Source of the DNA: Chara braunii
Lineage: Eukaryota; Streptophyta; Charophyceae; Charales; Characeae
NCBI GenBank assembly: GCA_003427395.1
Contig: BFEA01000169.1
Coordinates: 714,831 to 738,198, forward strand
Reading direction: 5' to 3'
DNA length: 23,368 nt
Below the pieces are notes generated by a model that saw nothing but the letters and a program-made list of their open reading frames with translations, ran no database searches and had not been told where the DNA came from. Positions 1-9,306 of this stretch are shown here, in pieces (the stretch's first letter is position 1; each line of letters starts with the position of its first letter). The position numbers were made by a program, and so were the translations under genes.

Positions 1-80
<80 letters not shown>
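1..80. repeat. (AT)40 microsatellite
   Basis: Uninterrupted alternating AT dinucleotides from the first base of the window to position 80. It may extend beyond the left edge. No coding content. Confidence 0.98.
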
Positions 81-82
<2 letters not shown>

Positions 83-1410
83 TTACGAAATCAAATATGC
101 GTCAATTTTAATTTGAGTACATGCATCAGACTGCAGGGAATGGTTTCAATCAGAGACTCTTATTTCACTATTAATTATCTAGTTTTAGTAGTAGCAAACC
201 GACTAGTCAGCATTGTTGCAACGCACGGCGGACTTACCCAACCTTGCTATCACAGCATATATCTTTATCTCCTTTTTTTTTCTGCTCACTAACAATACTT
301 GCTTTGTGTCAATCAATGAAAAGTGAAATGTTGACGAATAAAATGATAACGAAAATAAAAACAATAATGATAGTAATACACGATACAATGATAAAGACAA
401 AATAGAGGAAGTAATTGTGGGCTCACTATCTTTCTGGCAATGAAGGTGGAATTTTTCATCTGAGTTTTTGCGATTCATCAGGAGACAAAGCTCAAAAGGA
501 AGAGCGTTTGCTTCCTCCCTCACGATCCACGGATGCCACCACTCGAGTTCGGAGACAACCGCTATGGAAAAAAAATCAAGAAAACTATCGTTAGGACGAG
601 AATCACTCTTAGAGGAAAACTACCACGCTGGAGGTGATGCCCATGAAAATAAACACGACGAGCAGTGATGTCCTCGCTTCGCTACTCACCAAATGTGCAA
701 AATGAGAATGAATTTACTGTTATAACATATGTAGATTAATCTCCAACTCCTATGTCACGTTAGCGTATAACCTGACACCGCAACTCGTTTGTGTTTCATC
801 CTGCATTGCCTGTATCTGGTGGTACGTATTATTTTCTCTCTCTACTATTTATCTATCCATCTGGTTCTTCCTTACTCACCTTTGTTTCATCTTCGTTTTC
901 GTCTTCCTCCTCAACTTCCTCTTGTATTCGTGCCTAGATACATCGACCACTATTAACGCAGTCAATCAGGACGGGCACAACGATCAAACTGAACGTGATG
1001 ATCACATCGGAAAAAGTTCACCGCGACCACGAACAGTTGTGCGTGGATGGGTGATGGCGACTAGAATGAGCAGCCCAATCTTCAGGAACACGGGTATCAT
1101 TCCAAAGACAATTGTGATAACGTGATGAAGACGGTCGCGGGGCGAAGAGGAAGACTAAGCGAAACGAAAAAAGAAGAAAAAAAAATATATAACTATAATG
1201 TCCTGCCACTTTTCCTCCTCTCCATCGTGCTTCTTCTCATCTGCAACTGCTTACGCTACCACTACTTGTTGGGGCTCGCCTTTCCCACTTTGAAAACTTG
1301 TGCGTAATGAAACCACTTTGACTTATGGCCCGACGGCTAACTAGGAGTGTCTCGCATAGGCCAACCCGACAAGCAGCTTCAACCTTTCTACATGCTACTT
1401 TTAATCTAGG
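81..1410. other. Intergenic stretch, no gene recognised
   Basis: Only short, composition-driven reading frames are present and none shows a recognisable domain. The one structured item is at about 672-717, where a segment beginning cctcgcttcgctactcacc resembles the left arm of the foldback elements at 3705-3826 and 4329-4453. It is probably a decayed fragment of that family. Confidence 0.5.
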
Positions 1411-1463
1411 ACCATGGTAATCTTCCTTGTATTGTCACAATTTTAACGGATGTCCCAAGGGAC
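1411..1463 (-). pseudogene. U6 snRNA pseudogene fragment (5' half, antisense)
   Basis: Read on the minus strand, this segment follows the first ~50 nt of U6 snRNA. It has the 5' stem-loop remnant (GTCCCTTGGGACATCCG), then TTAAAATTG, a diverged ACAAGGAAGATTA where U6 has the ACAGAGA box, and CCATGG at the inner end. The 3' half (central stem-loop and tail) is missing. The altered ACAGAGA box and the truncation rule out a working spliceosomal RNA. It lies immediately before a tRNA-like repeat (1483-1620), an arrangement partly echoed near 10.5-10.9 kb. Confidence 0.7.
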
Positions 1464-1482
1464 TAGGTCGTTAACAAACGAC

Positions 1483-1620
1483 CTTGAGGTATCAACATCG
1501 AGTTGGGCGGTCCTTGGTAACTCATAATTGTAGTATTCCAATCATTTGTTTGTTGTAAAGTTGAAACTCAGGTATGTATTCCAACAGTTCGTGGGGATAC
1601 CAATAAGATAGGCCAGTTAC
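1483..1620 (-). repeat. Degenerate tRNA-derived SINE-like repeat, copy 1
   Basis: This segment resembles 10758-10922. Both begin with ccttgag.tatc, share a diverged middle, and end in a taccaa...taggccagtt motif. The part around 1583-1610 (cagttcgtgggg.ataccaa) also matches the tRNA-like element at 4524-4597, where intact A and B boxes can be read on the minus strand. I infer a Pol III-type SINE family. The boxes in this copy are badly eroded and its ends are uncertain. Confidence 0.4.
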
Positions 1621-1670
1621 TCTTTCTACATACCTTGGTCCTAGTACTGAGGCCGGTCTCACAAAAGGAA

Positions 1671-1728
1671 AATATATATATATATAATAATAATAATAAT
1701 AAAATAAATAAATAAATAAATAAATAAC
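1671..1728. repeat. AT-rich compound microsatellite
   Basis: Three simple motifs follow one another: an AT dinucleotide run, about six AAT/TAA units, and about five AAAT/AATA units. Confidence 0.95.
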
Positions 1729-2577
1729 GAATAATTCGAAAAATAGAGGGTAGGGGGAGGAACCTCAAGTACCCCTTCGGTCCCGTCGATCAGGCCCACA
1801 ATCGGGACCGGCACAAAACCAAAGGGGATAGTCCCGCCAGACCTTCAACCCCTCGGTTCCTTCGAACTGTTCCACCGCTCCTTCCCACCTGCTGGCCCCG
1901 ATCCCCGTATCTACAAGATGAAAGTTTAACACCGTAACCAATAGTATTAGGTCCACGACCGACATTAACGATCGTGCAGATTCATATAAATGGGTGTCGT
2001 GCAGCACGTGGTCCCACCGAAACACACAAATGCCTCGCCTTTTCCTATTGGTTGGGCTTCCGACCGTCAGAATCGACACCTTTGCCGCACGAATACCGCG
2101 TTCTACTCGTAGCTTGCACGCACCACCTATCATACCAAATCATGTCACCACATCTCCCGACTCACACAAGCGGCCACCTTCCGAAGTCGGTCTTTTCAAA
2201 GAAAGTCGTGGCGGTATCCCTCGACAACATGGCGCATAGAAAAACTCATGGTGCCTCTCTTTGTATTGTGTACTACATGATTTGAGTATCATCATAATGT
2301 AGCTATAACAACTCCAAGCCGTGGTATCGAAATCAAACATTGATGTCGACCTTGATAGATGTTGCCTCTGCACTCATGCACGTATCGGCGTCAAACGTAC
2401 CAACCAAAAGAAAAATTATTTAGTCATAATTTAAATGAAAGCAAAAAATTGTCGGCAATTGTCCCGATTCTGTAACATCAATAAGAAAAATCATACGCGC
2501 TTCAAAATTGTGCACCCACGTACTCTCTATGTTTCCTCTGAACACACAGTCGGTTACAAAATGAAAATTGGTCGGGA
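1729..2577. other. Intergenic stretch, no gene recognised
   Basis: A minus-strand open frame of about 120 codons spans 1765-2133, but it has no motif I recognise, no coding-like periodicity I can point to, and shares its bases with other open frames. I see no RNA gene or clear repeat here. Confidence 0.45.
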
Positions 2578-2629
2578 CCCTCGCGATTTCCAAGGGTGTC
2601 CGCTTTCACCCTCGCGATTTCCAAGGGTG
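2578..2629. repeat. 21-bp direct repeat, two copies
   Basis: A perfect 21-bp sequence starting ccctcgcgatttcc and ending aagggtg occurs at 2578-2598 and 2609-2629, with 10 bp between. The unit has short complementary ends (ccct/aggg), so each copy could form a small stem. Confidence 0.9.
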
Positions 2630-2864
2630 CTGCAAGTATGTTGGACAAGAACGGGTTCTTTATGTCTTTATTTGTGTAGTGTGGCGGTTGAGGGGAAAAC
2701 GAGATTGTAGGTTTCATGTGCGCGTGCGACTCCGACCTTCATTTCATTTCGTCTTGGGCTTAGGGTGGGACCCCACTGGCTGACACCAAGCCTGTGGAAG
2801 ACATTTTTTGAGACTTTACTGCAGGAGGCAAATGCAAGCATTTTTGTTCCACTATGGCAATCAC

Positions 2865-3052
2865 ACCAACCAATCCTCGTGCTTCCTTTGCGCACAGGAT
2901 AGTTGAATTGTTTGCTGACCTTTAGAGGTCGGCAAATGCACCCTCTAGATTCAGCCATCCCGTGCAGAAAAGAAGCATGGGGATTGATTGGGCAAACACA
3001 CGCTCTGGATTCAACCATCTCATGCGGAATGGAAGCACGGGGATTGGTTGGT
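2865..3052. repeat. Foldback element with nested 60-bp tandem repeat
   Basis: An inverted repeat of about 22 bp (accaaccaatcctcgtgctt at 2865, complementary to 3031-3052) encloses a diverged tandem duplication with a 60-bp period: 2931-2990 and 2991-3050 share the .attcarccatc and ggggattgrttgg blocks. A 248-codon minus-strand frame crosses it. The internal peptide repeat in that frame is explained by the DNA repeat, so I do not call a gene. Confidence 0.65.
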
Positions 3053-3704
3053 CTGCTGAAAAGGCGGATGTAAACTTGCCCGAAAGGCAAGTCTTCCTGA
3101 TTGGGTAACAAGTGCCGGAAATTGTTGTTGTGGTGGAGTCCCTTTTCGCTTACCCATTCCCGCCTGCCACAGTTTTGGGCTGGTGGATGTTTTCCTGGTG
3201 CCAAGCACCACCAAGCAGTGGGGTCCCCACCCTTAGTGCGGCGAGGCCCATACTCATGTTGCGGCCAGATGCGGATGAATCTGACAGCAGTTGTGTCCAT
3301 AGCTAAGTAGAAAAAGAGGTGGACCCCACTGCCCCGGCAGTAGCTTTGCGTCTGGAAAGCTTCCGGCAAACCCAAATTGTAGGCCCGGGCGATGGGAAAC
3401 AGAAACTGCAGCACAACTTTTTGGCGGGTCCGTTGGTGCCGGTTGCCCGATAGGGAAAACTTTCCCTATACAGAAACTTCACATCCCATTGTCTCTGTTC
3501 TCACCCAACCCCTGGCTCTCCTTTCCACATGGGCTGGCCGAACCGTGGGAGGTGCCCCCGGGTCTACCCCCTCAGGATGGCCGAACCTGGAGGGCAGGGT
3601 GCCATGTCATTTCTGAGCGTTTTGGCCTCTCAGTGCGGATGAATGTGGGGTCCACCAATGCATTGCCGCAAAGCAGTGGGTCCACCAAGTCCCACTGTGA
3701 ATAT
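3053..3704. other. Repeat-rich intergenic stretch
   Basis: No gene is recognised. Short motifs recur (gtggggtcc near 3220, 3645 and 3678, and tgcggatgaat near 3270 and 3638), which suggests old nested repeats rather than coding sequence. Confidence 0.4.
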
Positions 3705-3826
3705 GGGCCTCGCTGCACTACTCTCGAAATGTGCAAAACGAGAGTGAATCTTCCGCTAGAATATGGACAGATACACGGCCATGAGTTTTGTCTTTTGTGC
3801 ATTTCAACAGTAGTGCAGCGAGGCCC
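3705..3826. mobile_element. MITE-like foldback element, family A copy 1
   Basis: The terminal 18 bp are perfectly inverted (gggcctcgctgcactact at the left, its exact complement at 3809-3826). Complementarity continues imperfectly inward through gaaatgtgcaaaac. Total length is 122 bp. The flanking triplet is tat on both sides (3702-3704 and 3827-3829), a possible 3-bp target duplication. Size and structure fit a non-autonomous DNA transposon. No transposase is encoded. A second copy lies at 4329-4453. Confidence 0.8.
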
Positions 3827-4328
3827 TATGCCCTGGAAGCACATTCCGGCGAGCACTTTCCTCCAAGCTCATGACCGTAGTGGCCCGTACATTCAGGCCA
3901 AACAGAACTGGTGCGCCGTTGTAATTCTCGAATCTAGAAGTGACATGGGCAGAGCTACCCACGATGACAATTCTGTCCGGCCAATCCGGGGCCGGTGACC
4001 AAGGAAGAAGCGGGGAGGGAAGCATCTCTTGCCCGGCTCTACCTTACTCATCAAAAGCGTCTCTTCACACCTTTTTTGTCTTTCTCACATTTGGGGCGTG
4101 GTGAACCGAGTCCTCTCCCCCCCACGAGTGGGCTGCGCGCCTTTTCGACCTTCCCCCCTCACTGTCTCGTTCACCGCGCGGAACTGACTGTGTATTGTAT
4201 GCTTACATTGCGTAGCTGTCCTCACGTGATTAGATTGACGGATATTGGCACCTCGGGCCCGCGCTGCCCTACTCGCGCACATGTGAAACGGAGACTGTTG
4301 TGCCTTTTTTTTTGGCCTTCGGACAACC
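3827..4328. other. Intergenic stretch, no gene recognised
   Basis: I see no supported gene. The motif gtagtggcccgtac at about 3878 recurs near 17329, so part of this stretch is probably dispersed repeat. Confidence 0.4.
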
Positions 4329-4453
4329 GGCCTCCCTCCACTACTGTCGACATAATATGCAGAACAAGAGTGAATCTCCCTGTAGAACATGGAAAAATGC
4401 ACCGCCATGATTTCTGGCTCTTGTGAATGTCGAGAGTAGTGGACTCAAGGCCC
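4329..4453. mobile_element. MITE-like foldback element, family A copy 2
   Basis: The same organisation as the element at 3705-3826: left arm ggcctccctccactactg, then a .caagagtgaatct block, a gtagaacatgga centre, and a complementary right arm ending agtggactcaaggccc. The arms have diverged, so the terminal pairing is imperfect. The shared centre shows common descent with copy 1. Confidence 0.7.
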
Positions 4454-4523
4454 ATTTTCTGTCTTTTCTTCTTCATGTAACGAGTGGTAAAGCGACGTCC
4501 TCGACGGCGCCGTGGGTGTTCGT

Positions 4524-4597
4524 CTATCAGAAGGATTTGAACCTGGGTCTTCGTTTTATCAGTTCGTGGGACATACCAACTGAGCTATACGAGTCCG
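4524..4597 (-). repeat. tRNA-like sequence, probable SINE head
   Basis: On the minus strand there is a perfect A box (TAGCTCAGTTGG, 4587-4576) and a perfect B box (GGTTCAAATCC, 4543-4533), 32 nt apart, typical of a tRNA internal Pol III promoter. A CTGATAA segment sits where an anticodon loop would be, which would read GAT. The anticodon and T stems do not pair well, so this is not a functional tRNA. A tRNA-derived SINE or tRNA pseudogene fits best. Related degenerate sequence occurs at 1483-1620 and 10758-10922. Confidence 0.6.
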
Positions 4598-4777
4598 TTA
4601 TTACCGGTGGAGGTGTCGTTCTTTCTGACTGTGCTTTCTGACTGTGCTTGAGGTCTCTCTCTGCCTTCGCTCGCCGATGTACGGGTCTTTCTGGCCGTCT
4701 CTCGTTTTTCAAAGAGGTCTTGTCTCGTCTCCTTTCCTTGATCCTACTCGCTACTCGTTGTAACGGCTCAGGGCGTT

Positions 4778-4931
4778 GCCGCACGGCACACGAAACGAAA
4801 AACGAAACGAATGAATCGTCCCACAGAAAATGGCCAGGTTCATCGGTTTGCTATAAATGGTAACGAGTGTATTTTGCCACCTTTGTTGGCCAGATGCGCT
4901 GGTTTCGTTTTCGTTTCGTGTGCCGTGCGGC
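4778..4931. repeat. Long inverted repeat with ~30-bp arms
   Basis: The left arm (4778-4808, gccgcacggcacacgaaacg followed by aaaaacgaaac) is complementary to 4902-4931 apart from a single-base length difference in an A run. The 93-bp centre has no ORF of note. It could be a foldback transposon or a hairpin-RNA source. The arms consist partly of a cgaaa-type repeat. Confidence 0.8.
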
Positions 4932-5189
4932 GAGACCCTCAGATTGGTCCGTCGTCTTGGTCCAAAGGGGCTAATACCTGCTACAGCGGGTGGGCGATAC
5001 CGGCCAGGGGTCAGCCGGTAGCATCAGGACCGATCTTTGCTTCTTCTATGGGCCAGTCACTGTGCCTCCCCTCAGGTGGTGGTCCCCCCCCCCCCTATGA
5101 ACAGCAGCAGTCTCTGCTCAATGCCACTCGGGGGGACCAACGGCATCTCTCTAGGTGGCGGGCGCCAAGCTTGCCCAGCAAGGTGCATG

Positions 5190-5262
5190 AGGCCAATGGG
5201 GATTGAACCCAAGACCTCCTGAATGCTACTTGCGTGCCTTACCAACTCCCTCCCGCCCATAG
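5190..5262 (-). repeat. tRNA-like SINE head (minus strand)
   Basis: Read on the minus strand, GGGAGTTGGTAAGGCA lies in the A-box/D-arm position and GGGTTCAATCCC in the B-box/T-arm position, with a spacing that fits a tRNA. The T arm can form TGGG/CCCA around a 7-nt loop. The downstream body toward 4930 is unidentified. I infer a tRNA-derived SINE transcribed leftward. A tRNA gene is unlikely because the acceptor and anticodon stems are poor. Confidence 0.5.
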
Positions 5263-5464
5263 GAAGGAAAAACGGAAAAGAAAATTTGTGGCGGCGATTT
5301 CGCGGGGGCAAATTGTGGCGCCGACAATACATACTTATTACATATTACATATACATATATATCGTCACAAATGTATGGGAGGAGCGCGCAATATTTTGTC
5401 AGTCTTCTCTTCCTCCCGCGCGGGAGCGGGTGGTAACGGCGCCCGCCGCTCGGCCATTCCGTTT

Positions 5465-5516
5465 GTGATTAATTAGGTGCACAAAAAGAGGTGATTAATT
5501 AGGTGCACAAAAAGAG
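5465..5516. repeat. 26-bp perfect tandem duplication
   Basis: gtgattaattaggtgcacaa followed by aaagag occurs at 5465-5490 and again, without change, at 5491-5516. Confidence 0.95.
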
Positions 5517-6065
5517 GTGATGATGAGTCCATAAGGACCAAGCAATCTTTGGCCAAAAAAAAAAAAAACACCCCGGAAAAGACAAAAAGTCGATTAGGGA
5601 AAAAAAAATGAAGGAGAGGGTGATGATCAGTCGACGATGAACGACTTCTGAGCTTCGCATGTAAACCAGCCGCGTGGCATGATTACAGATGAAATGAATT
5701 GGCTATGCTACCGGTAGTTGTTGTGTCTACCGCTGGCGGGGCTGTTTTTTTCTCTATCGCTTGGATTTTGTGCGCGCGCATTTTTTTCGCTTCTTCCATC
5801 TATTTGGGTAATGACGGGGATAACGCACGCGCATTTTGAGCAGCAGCTGCCGTAGTAGCAGTAGTAGTAGTAGTACTAGTAGGAGGGGGAGGAGGGGGAG
5901 GAGTTGCATAACACAAGGGAAGGATAGGAGGGTACCAGGATTCTCTTCAGGAGCCCTCCTCGCGGAGGTATTGAGGACGTCATATTCCTTGTCGGTCAAT
6001 CCCGCTGGAAGGCTCTGGGGGGGCAGTGCAGGTCGGGAATCTAGTCGGTAAGCGACCGGTCGACC
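5517..6065. other. Region upstream of the uncoupling protein gene
   Basis: This should hold the promoter and 5' UTR of the gene starting at 6066. I see no TATA box at a convincing distance and no diagnostic motif. A GTA/AGT-type trinucleotide run occurs near 5855-5880 and purine-rich GGA runs near 5880-5900. Several upstream ATGs exist, so upstream open frames are possible if transcription starts far upstream. Confidence 0.4.
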
Positions 6066-7052
6066 ATGGGGGAGGAGGGAGGAGGAAGAGGAGGAGGAGG
6101 TGGCAAAGGAGGGAGTAGTAGTGGTGGAGGTGCGGCAGTGGCTCAGAAGATGATGCTTCCGTTGTATGGAGCCTTCGCTAGCTCTGCGATTGCCACGTGT
6201 TGGGCGGAGCTATGCACGCTACCGATCGACACGGCGAAGGTCCGGCTTCAGCTTCAGGGTAGTCCGGCCACCACAGATGGGAAGATCTTGGTTCCGAAGT
6301 ACCGCGGGATGATTGGTACCATGAGGACGATCGCTAAGGAGGAAGGGGTCGCCTCCTTATGGAAAGGTCTTGTCCCCGGTCTTCATCGACAATGCCTCTT
6401 CGGCGGGCTTCGCATCGGCCTTTACGAGCCCGTGAAGCAGCTGTATGTAGGCAAGGACCACGTGGGAGACGTGCCTTTGGTGAAAAAGGTGGCGGCTGCA
6501 TTGACGACGGGAGCGATCGGGATCACGGTGGCATCGCCGACAGATCTTGTGAAGGTGAGGCTCCAGGCAGAGGGGAAACTCCCTCCTGGCGTCCCGCGGA
6601 AGTACTCCGGCGCGATTGATGCTTATCGCACGATTATCAGACAGGAGGGGGTGGCGGGTCTCTGGACGGGTCTTGGGCCCAACATAGCGCGGAATTCCAT
6701 TGTGAATGCCGCGGAGATGGCCAGCTACGACCAAGTCAAGCAGACCTTGCTCAAGATCGATGGGTTTAACGATGACGTCATCACGCATTTGCTGGCAGGG
6801 TTGGGGGCCGGGTTCTTCGGCGTGTGTTGCGGATCGCCGGCGGACGTGATTAAGTCTCGAATCATGGGCGACTCAAAGGGGGTGTACAAGGGCCCCATTG
6901 ATTGCTTTATCAAGACGCTGAAGAACGAGGGGCCCATGGCTTTTTATAAGGGGTTCGTTCCGAATTTCGGCCGGCTGGGGTCGTGGAACGTCGTCATGTT
7001 CCTCACGCTCGAGCAGGCGCGAAAACTCTTTCTTAAACCTGCGCAGGATTGA
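6066..7052 (+). CDS. Plant-type mitochondrial uncoupling protein (mitochondrial carrier family)
   Basis: A 328-residue inner-membrane carrier. By family it allows proton leak (and in plants may exchange dicarboxylates or amino acids), dissipating the proton gradient and limiting reactive oxygen. Three tandem carrier repeats are visible, each with the Px[DE]xx[KR]x[KR] signature: PIDTAKVR (53-60), SPTDLVKVR (157-165) and SPADVIKSR (257-265). Plant UCP blocks such as VPGLHRQCLFGGLRIG (103-118), LWTGLGPN (199-206) and FGRLGSWNVV (301-310) are present. Residues 1-25 are a Gly/Ser-rich extension, longer than in angiosperm UCP1. The start has a strong context (A at -3, G at +4). The frame is open from start to stop with no intron, whereas angiosperm UCP1-type genes are multi-exonic. 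This copy could be an intron-less lineage form or an expressed retrocopy. Coding GC exceeds that of the flanks. Confidence 0.95.
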   Translation: MGEEGGGRGGGGGKGGSSSGGGAAVAQKMMLPLYGAFASSAIATCWAELCTLPIDTAKVRLQLQGSPATTDGKILVPKYRGMIGTMRTIAKEEGVASLWKGLVPGLHRQCLFGGLRIGLYEPVKQLYVGKDHVGDVPLVKKVAAALTTGAIGITVASPTDLVKVRLQAEGKLPPGVPRKYSGAIDAYRTIIRQEGVAGLWTGLGPNIARNSIVNAAEMASYDQVKQTLLKIDGFNDDVITHLLAGLGAGFFGVCCGSPADVIKSRIMGDSKGVYKGPIDCFIKTLKNEGPMAFYKGFVPNFGRLGSWNVVMFLTLEQARKLFLKPAQD

Positions 7053-7098
7053 CGAGTCGTGATTGGTGGTGTTTTCTGCATATGATTGGTCCGTCGAT

Positions 7099-7167
7099 TG
7101 ATTAATTAGTTGATTGATTCGAGTCATTGATTGGTTGCTCGATCGATCGATTGATCGATTGACTGAT

Positions 7168-7205
<38 letters not shown>
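7099..7205. repeat. TGAT/TCGA tetranucleotide repeat
   Basis: Imperfect GATT/TGAT tetranucleotides with scattered GATC variants, starting about 50 bp after the stop codon of the uncoupling protein gene. They probably lie in its 3' UTR or just beyond. Confidence 0.9.
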
Positions 7206-7209
<4 letters not shown>

Positions 7210-7423
7210 GTGATTATAAAACCGTATTTACTGGAGTTGGTGCTTATGGTTTGAATCGAATGGGATGGGGTTGACTTGCGTGTGTGTGAAGGTCGCGGCA
7301 ATCAAATCAATCCAAGTACTAATCAGAATTTCCCAATGCTGCACAGTACTCTACAGTAAATCAAGACCTGCCAGCTGGCATCGCTGGTTCTTGATTCCTC
7401 AGTTTTTCTGTACCCGTGTCGCA
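7206..7423. other. Short intergenic stretch
   Basis: Likely 3' flank of the uncoupling protein gene. A weak attataaa at about 7212 is the nearest A-rich motif. I see no certain polyadenylation signal. Confidence 0.3.
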
Positions 7424-7554
7424 AGAAGGCTCCGTGTGTGTGCGCTAACTCCGTTTAGCGCGCAGCAGCACCGGGTCGACCAAACCGGGAAGAAGGCTGT
7501 GTGTGTGTGCGCTAACTCCGTTTAGCGCGCAGCAGCACCGGGTCGACCAAACCG

Positions 7555-7557
<3 letters not shown>
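7424..7557. repeat. 67-bp tandem duplication
   Basis: Copy 1 (7424-7490) and copy 2 (7491-7557) are nearly identical, differing mainly at the GT run after gaaggct. Each contains the small hairpin gcgctaa-ctccgt-ttagcgc. Copy 2 runs straight into the GA microsatellite. Confidence 0.93.

Positions 7558-7623
<66 letters not shown>
7558..7623. repeat. (GA)n microsatellite
   Basis: About 33 uninterrupted GA units. Ser-Leu or Glu-Arg runs in frames across it are artefacts of the repeat. Confidence 0.97.
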
Positions 7624-7626
<3 letters not shown>

Positions 7627-8265
7627 CTTCACGTGTGGTGCTGTTAGACGAAGTATCTGCGGAAGACCGACCCCGGCGAGAGGAGAACTTGGGGGAGAGT
7701 CCAAAATCCCCCAAAACCTCTTGTCACCTTGAGAGCGTTGTTCGTTTTTTTTCTTTCTTTTTTTTCCCCTTCAGATCAACCCCCCCCCCCTTCTAGTTTT
7801 CTGTTTAGCCCTGTTTCCAATCCTTAGGTGCTTTTTCTTCTTTAGGAAAGAAATACGTAGGTGCTTGAGCTTAGGTTTTCCTTGAGGATTTTGGCATATA
7901 TCCTTTTTTCTGGAAATCCTGTCTAGATTTATCTCCTTCTTTTGCTCGTTCCTCTGTATCTGGTTTATCTTTCTGTTAGCCATTCGGAATTTTGTCAGAA
8001 GTTTCATTCTGAAATTTACTTTTAATTCCGTTTCATATTCCCTCTTACCTAAATTTCATCCTGAATTCTCTGTGTTGTTATATACCGTGTGAACTCTAGA
8101 TTTATTCCTACATTCTGCTTCATATTCCGTCTAAACTAAATCTTTATTATTTTAAATATCGTTTTATATTTCATCTTAACTAAATTAGTATATTCCATCG
8201 TAATTCCGTTTTGTATTCCGTCTCAATTCCTGTCTGTTCTGTTTTCTCCCGCCCTGTATGTTTTT

Positions 8266-8271
<6 letters not shown>
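7624..8271. other. Pyrimidine-rich intergenic stretch
   Basis: T/C-rich on the plus strand, with a C run near 7780-7790 and recurrent ttcc/attcc words. No gene is recognised. Confidence 0.4.

Positions 8272-8350
<79 letters not shown>
8272..8350. repeat. Poly(T) tract, ~79 nt
   Basis: A T homopolymer broken by a single G at 8316. Its length may not be reliable in the assembly. It could be the poly(A) tail of a minus-strand retroelement, but no body is recognised next to it. Confidence 0.95.
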
Positions 8351-8353
<3 letters not shown>

Positions 8354-9245
8354 TTCTCCTTTCACTTTATATAATATATTTCTCAAAATTTTGGAATGTT
8401 TTTCTTTTTTTCAGTGCTTTTTTCTTTTCTTTTCTGTTTTTCCCAATTCCTTACTGTCTCGCTTTCGGAATGCGGAGATTTCAATAAATTCGAAATCTCC
8501 GCTTACCTTCATGAGCGTAGGAGACACCTATAAATAAATTAATTAAATAAAATATATATATTTTTTTAAATAAATCTCTGCTTATCCTTAGGAAATCTGT
8601 TTCAGGTTCCTATTCCATTTCCGCCTCTTTTTGTTTTTCCCCTTTCCTTAATCCGTCCGTTACCCTCTCTTCCTTTTTTTTTTTTTTTTAAAAACACTGT
8701 TGCCCTTGCTTCCTTTATCTACTACGTCGTTCATTTCTCTCTCTCTCTCTCTCTTTTTGTTTTTTTTAACTTTTCGATTCTTAAATCTTTAAATCACATT
8801 TTGTTTAATTTCATAATTTCCGTTCACTTTGCCTTGATCGATCCCCTAATCCTTTTTTCGCAACGTTTTCTCACCCCAACTTTTTTCTGGCCAACGTTTT
8901 TCTCATGGGATCGTTTTTTCTCGCCGAGTTTGTTAAGTTGTGTTCGATTTTTCTTCGGAAAGTTCTTTCCTTTAGTAAAGTCTCTGTTTCTCCTTCTGAG
9001 CGAATCACAGCAGAACCCGCTTGTCAGTAGAAACACGAACCAATTAGGGCGCCCCGCAGTGTGGGCGCCGCCGGAAGAGAGATGGAGGTACTTGGTCGAT
9101 GGTTCTCCTTCACGTTGATTGATGAATCGCCGACCACGTGTCTCCCCTTTTTTTTCTTTGGGGGGTATTCGCCCGCCTTTCGCTCTGTGTTCAATACGCG
9201 TCTTCAAGCTGGCTCTGTCAAATATTATTTGTTGATTGTTGATTG

Positions 9246-9248
<3 letters not shown>
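8351..9248. other. Pyrimidine-rich intergenic stretch
   Basis: Nothing coding is recognised. A short (CT)n run lies near 8738-8753 and AT repeats near 8546-8560. Confidence 0.4.

Positions 9249-9305
<57 letters not shown>
9249..9305. repeat. (GT)n-(GA)n compound microsatellite
   Basis: A GT run to about 9283 is followed directly by a GA run to 9305. Confidence 0.96.

Positions 9306-9306
<1 letters not shown>

Noticed and set aside
2668-3414. 248-codon minus-strand open frame
   Set aside because: It crosses a foldback and a 60-bp tandem repeat whose period is a multiple of three, which explains the internal peptide repeat. No domain is recognisable.
4524-4597. Functional tRNA gene on the minus strand with a GAT-like anticodon
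   Set aside because: The A and B boxes are perfect, but the anticodon and T stems do not pair and no acceptor stem forms.
5518-5545. A second hammerhead-like motif: TGATGAG, stem GTCC-ATAA-GGAC, then CAAGC
   Set aside because: Helix II is good, but C3 is replaced by A and the invariant GAA after helix II reads CAA, with no cleavage triplet or helices I/III. Chance or very old decay is more likely.
6357-6788. 143-codon minus-strand frame inside the uncoupling protein gene
   Set aside because: A shadow of the GC-rich coding sequence on the other strand.
7503-7796. Frame encoding a long Arg-Glu run
   Set aside because: The run is a direct translation of the GA microsatellite.
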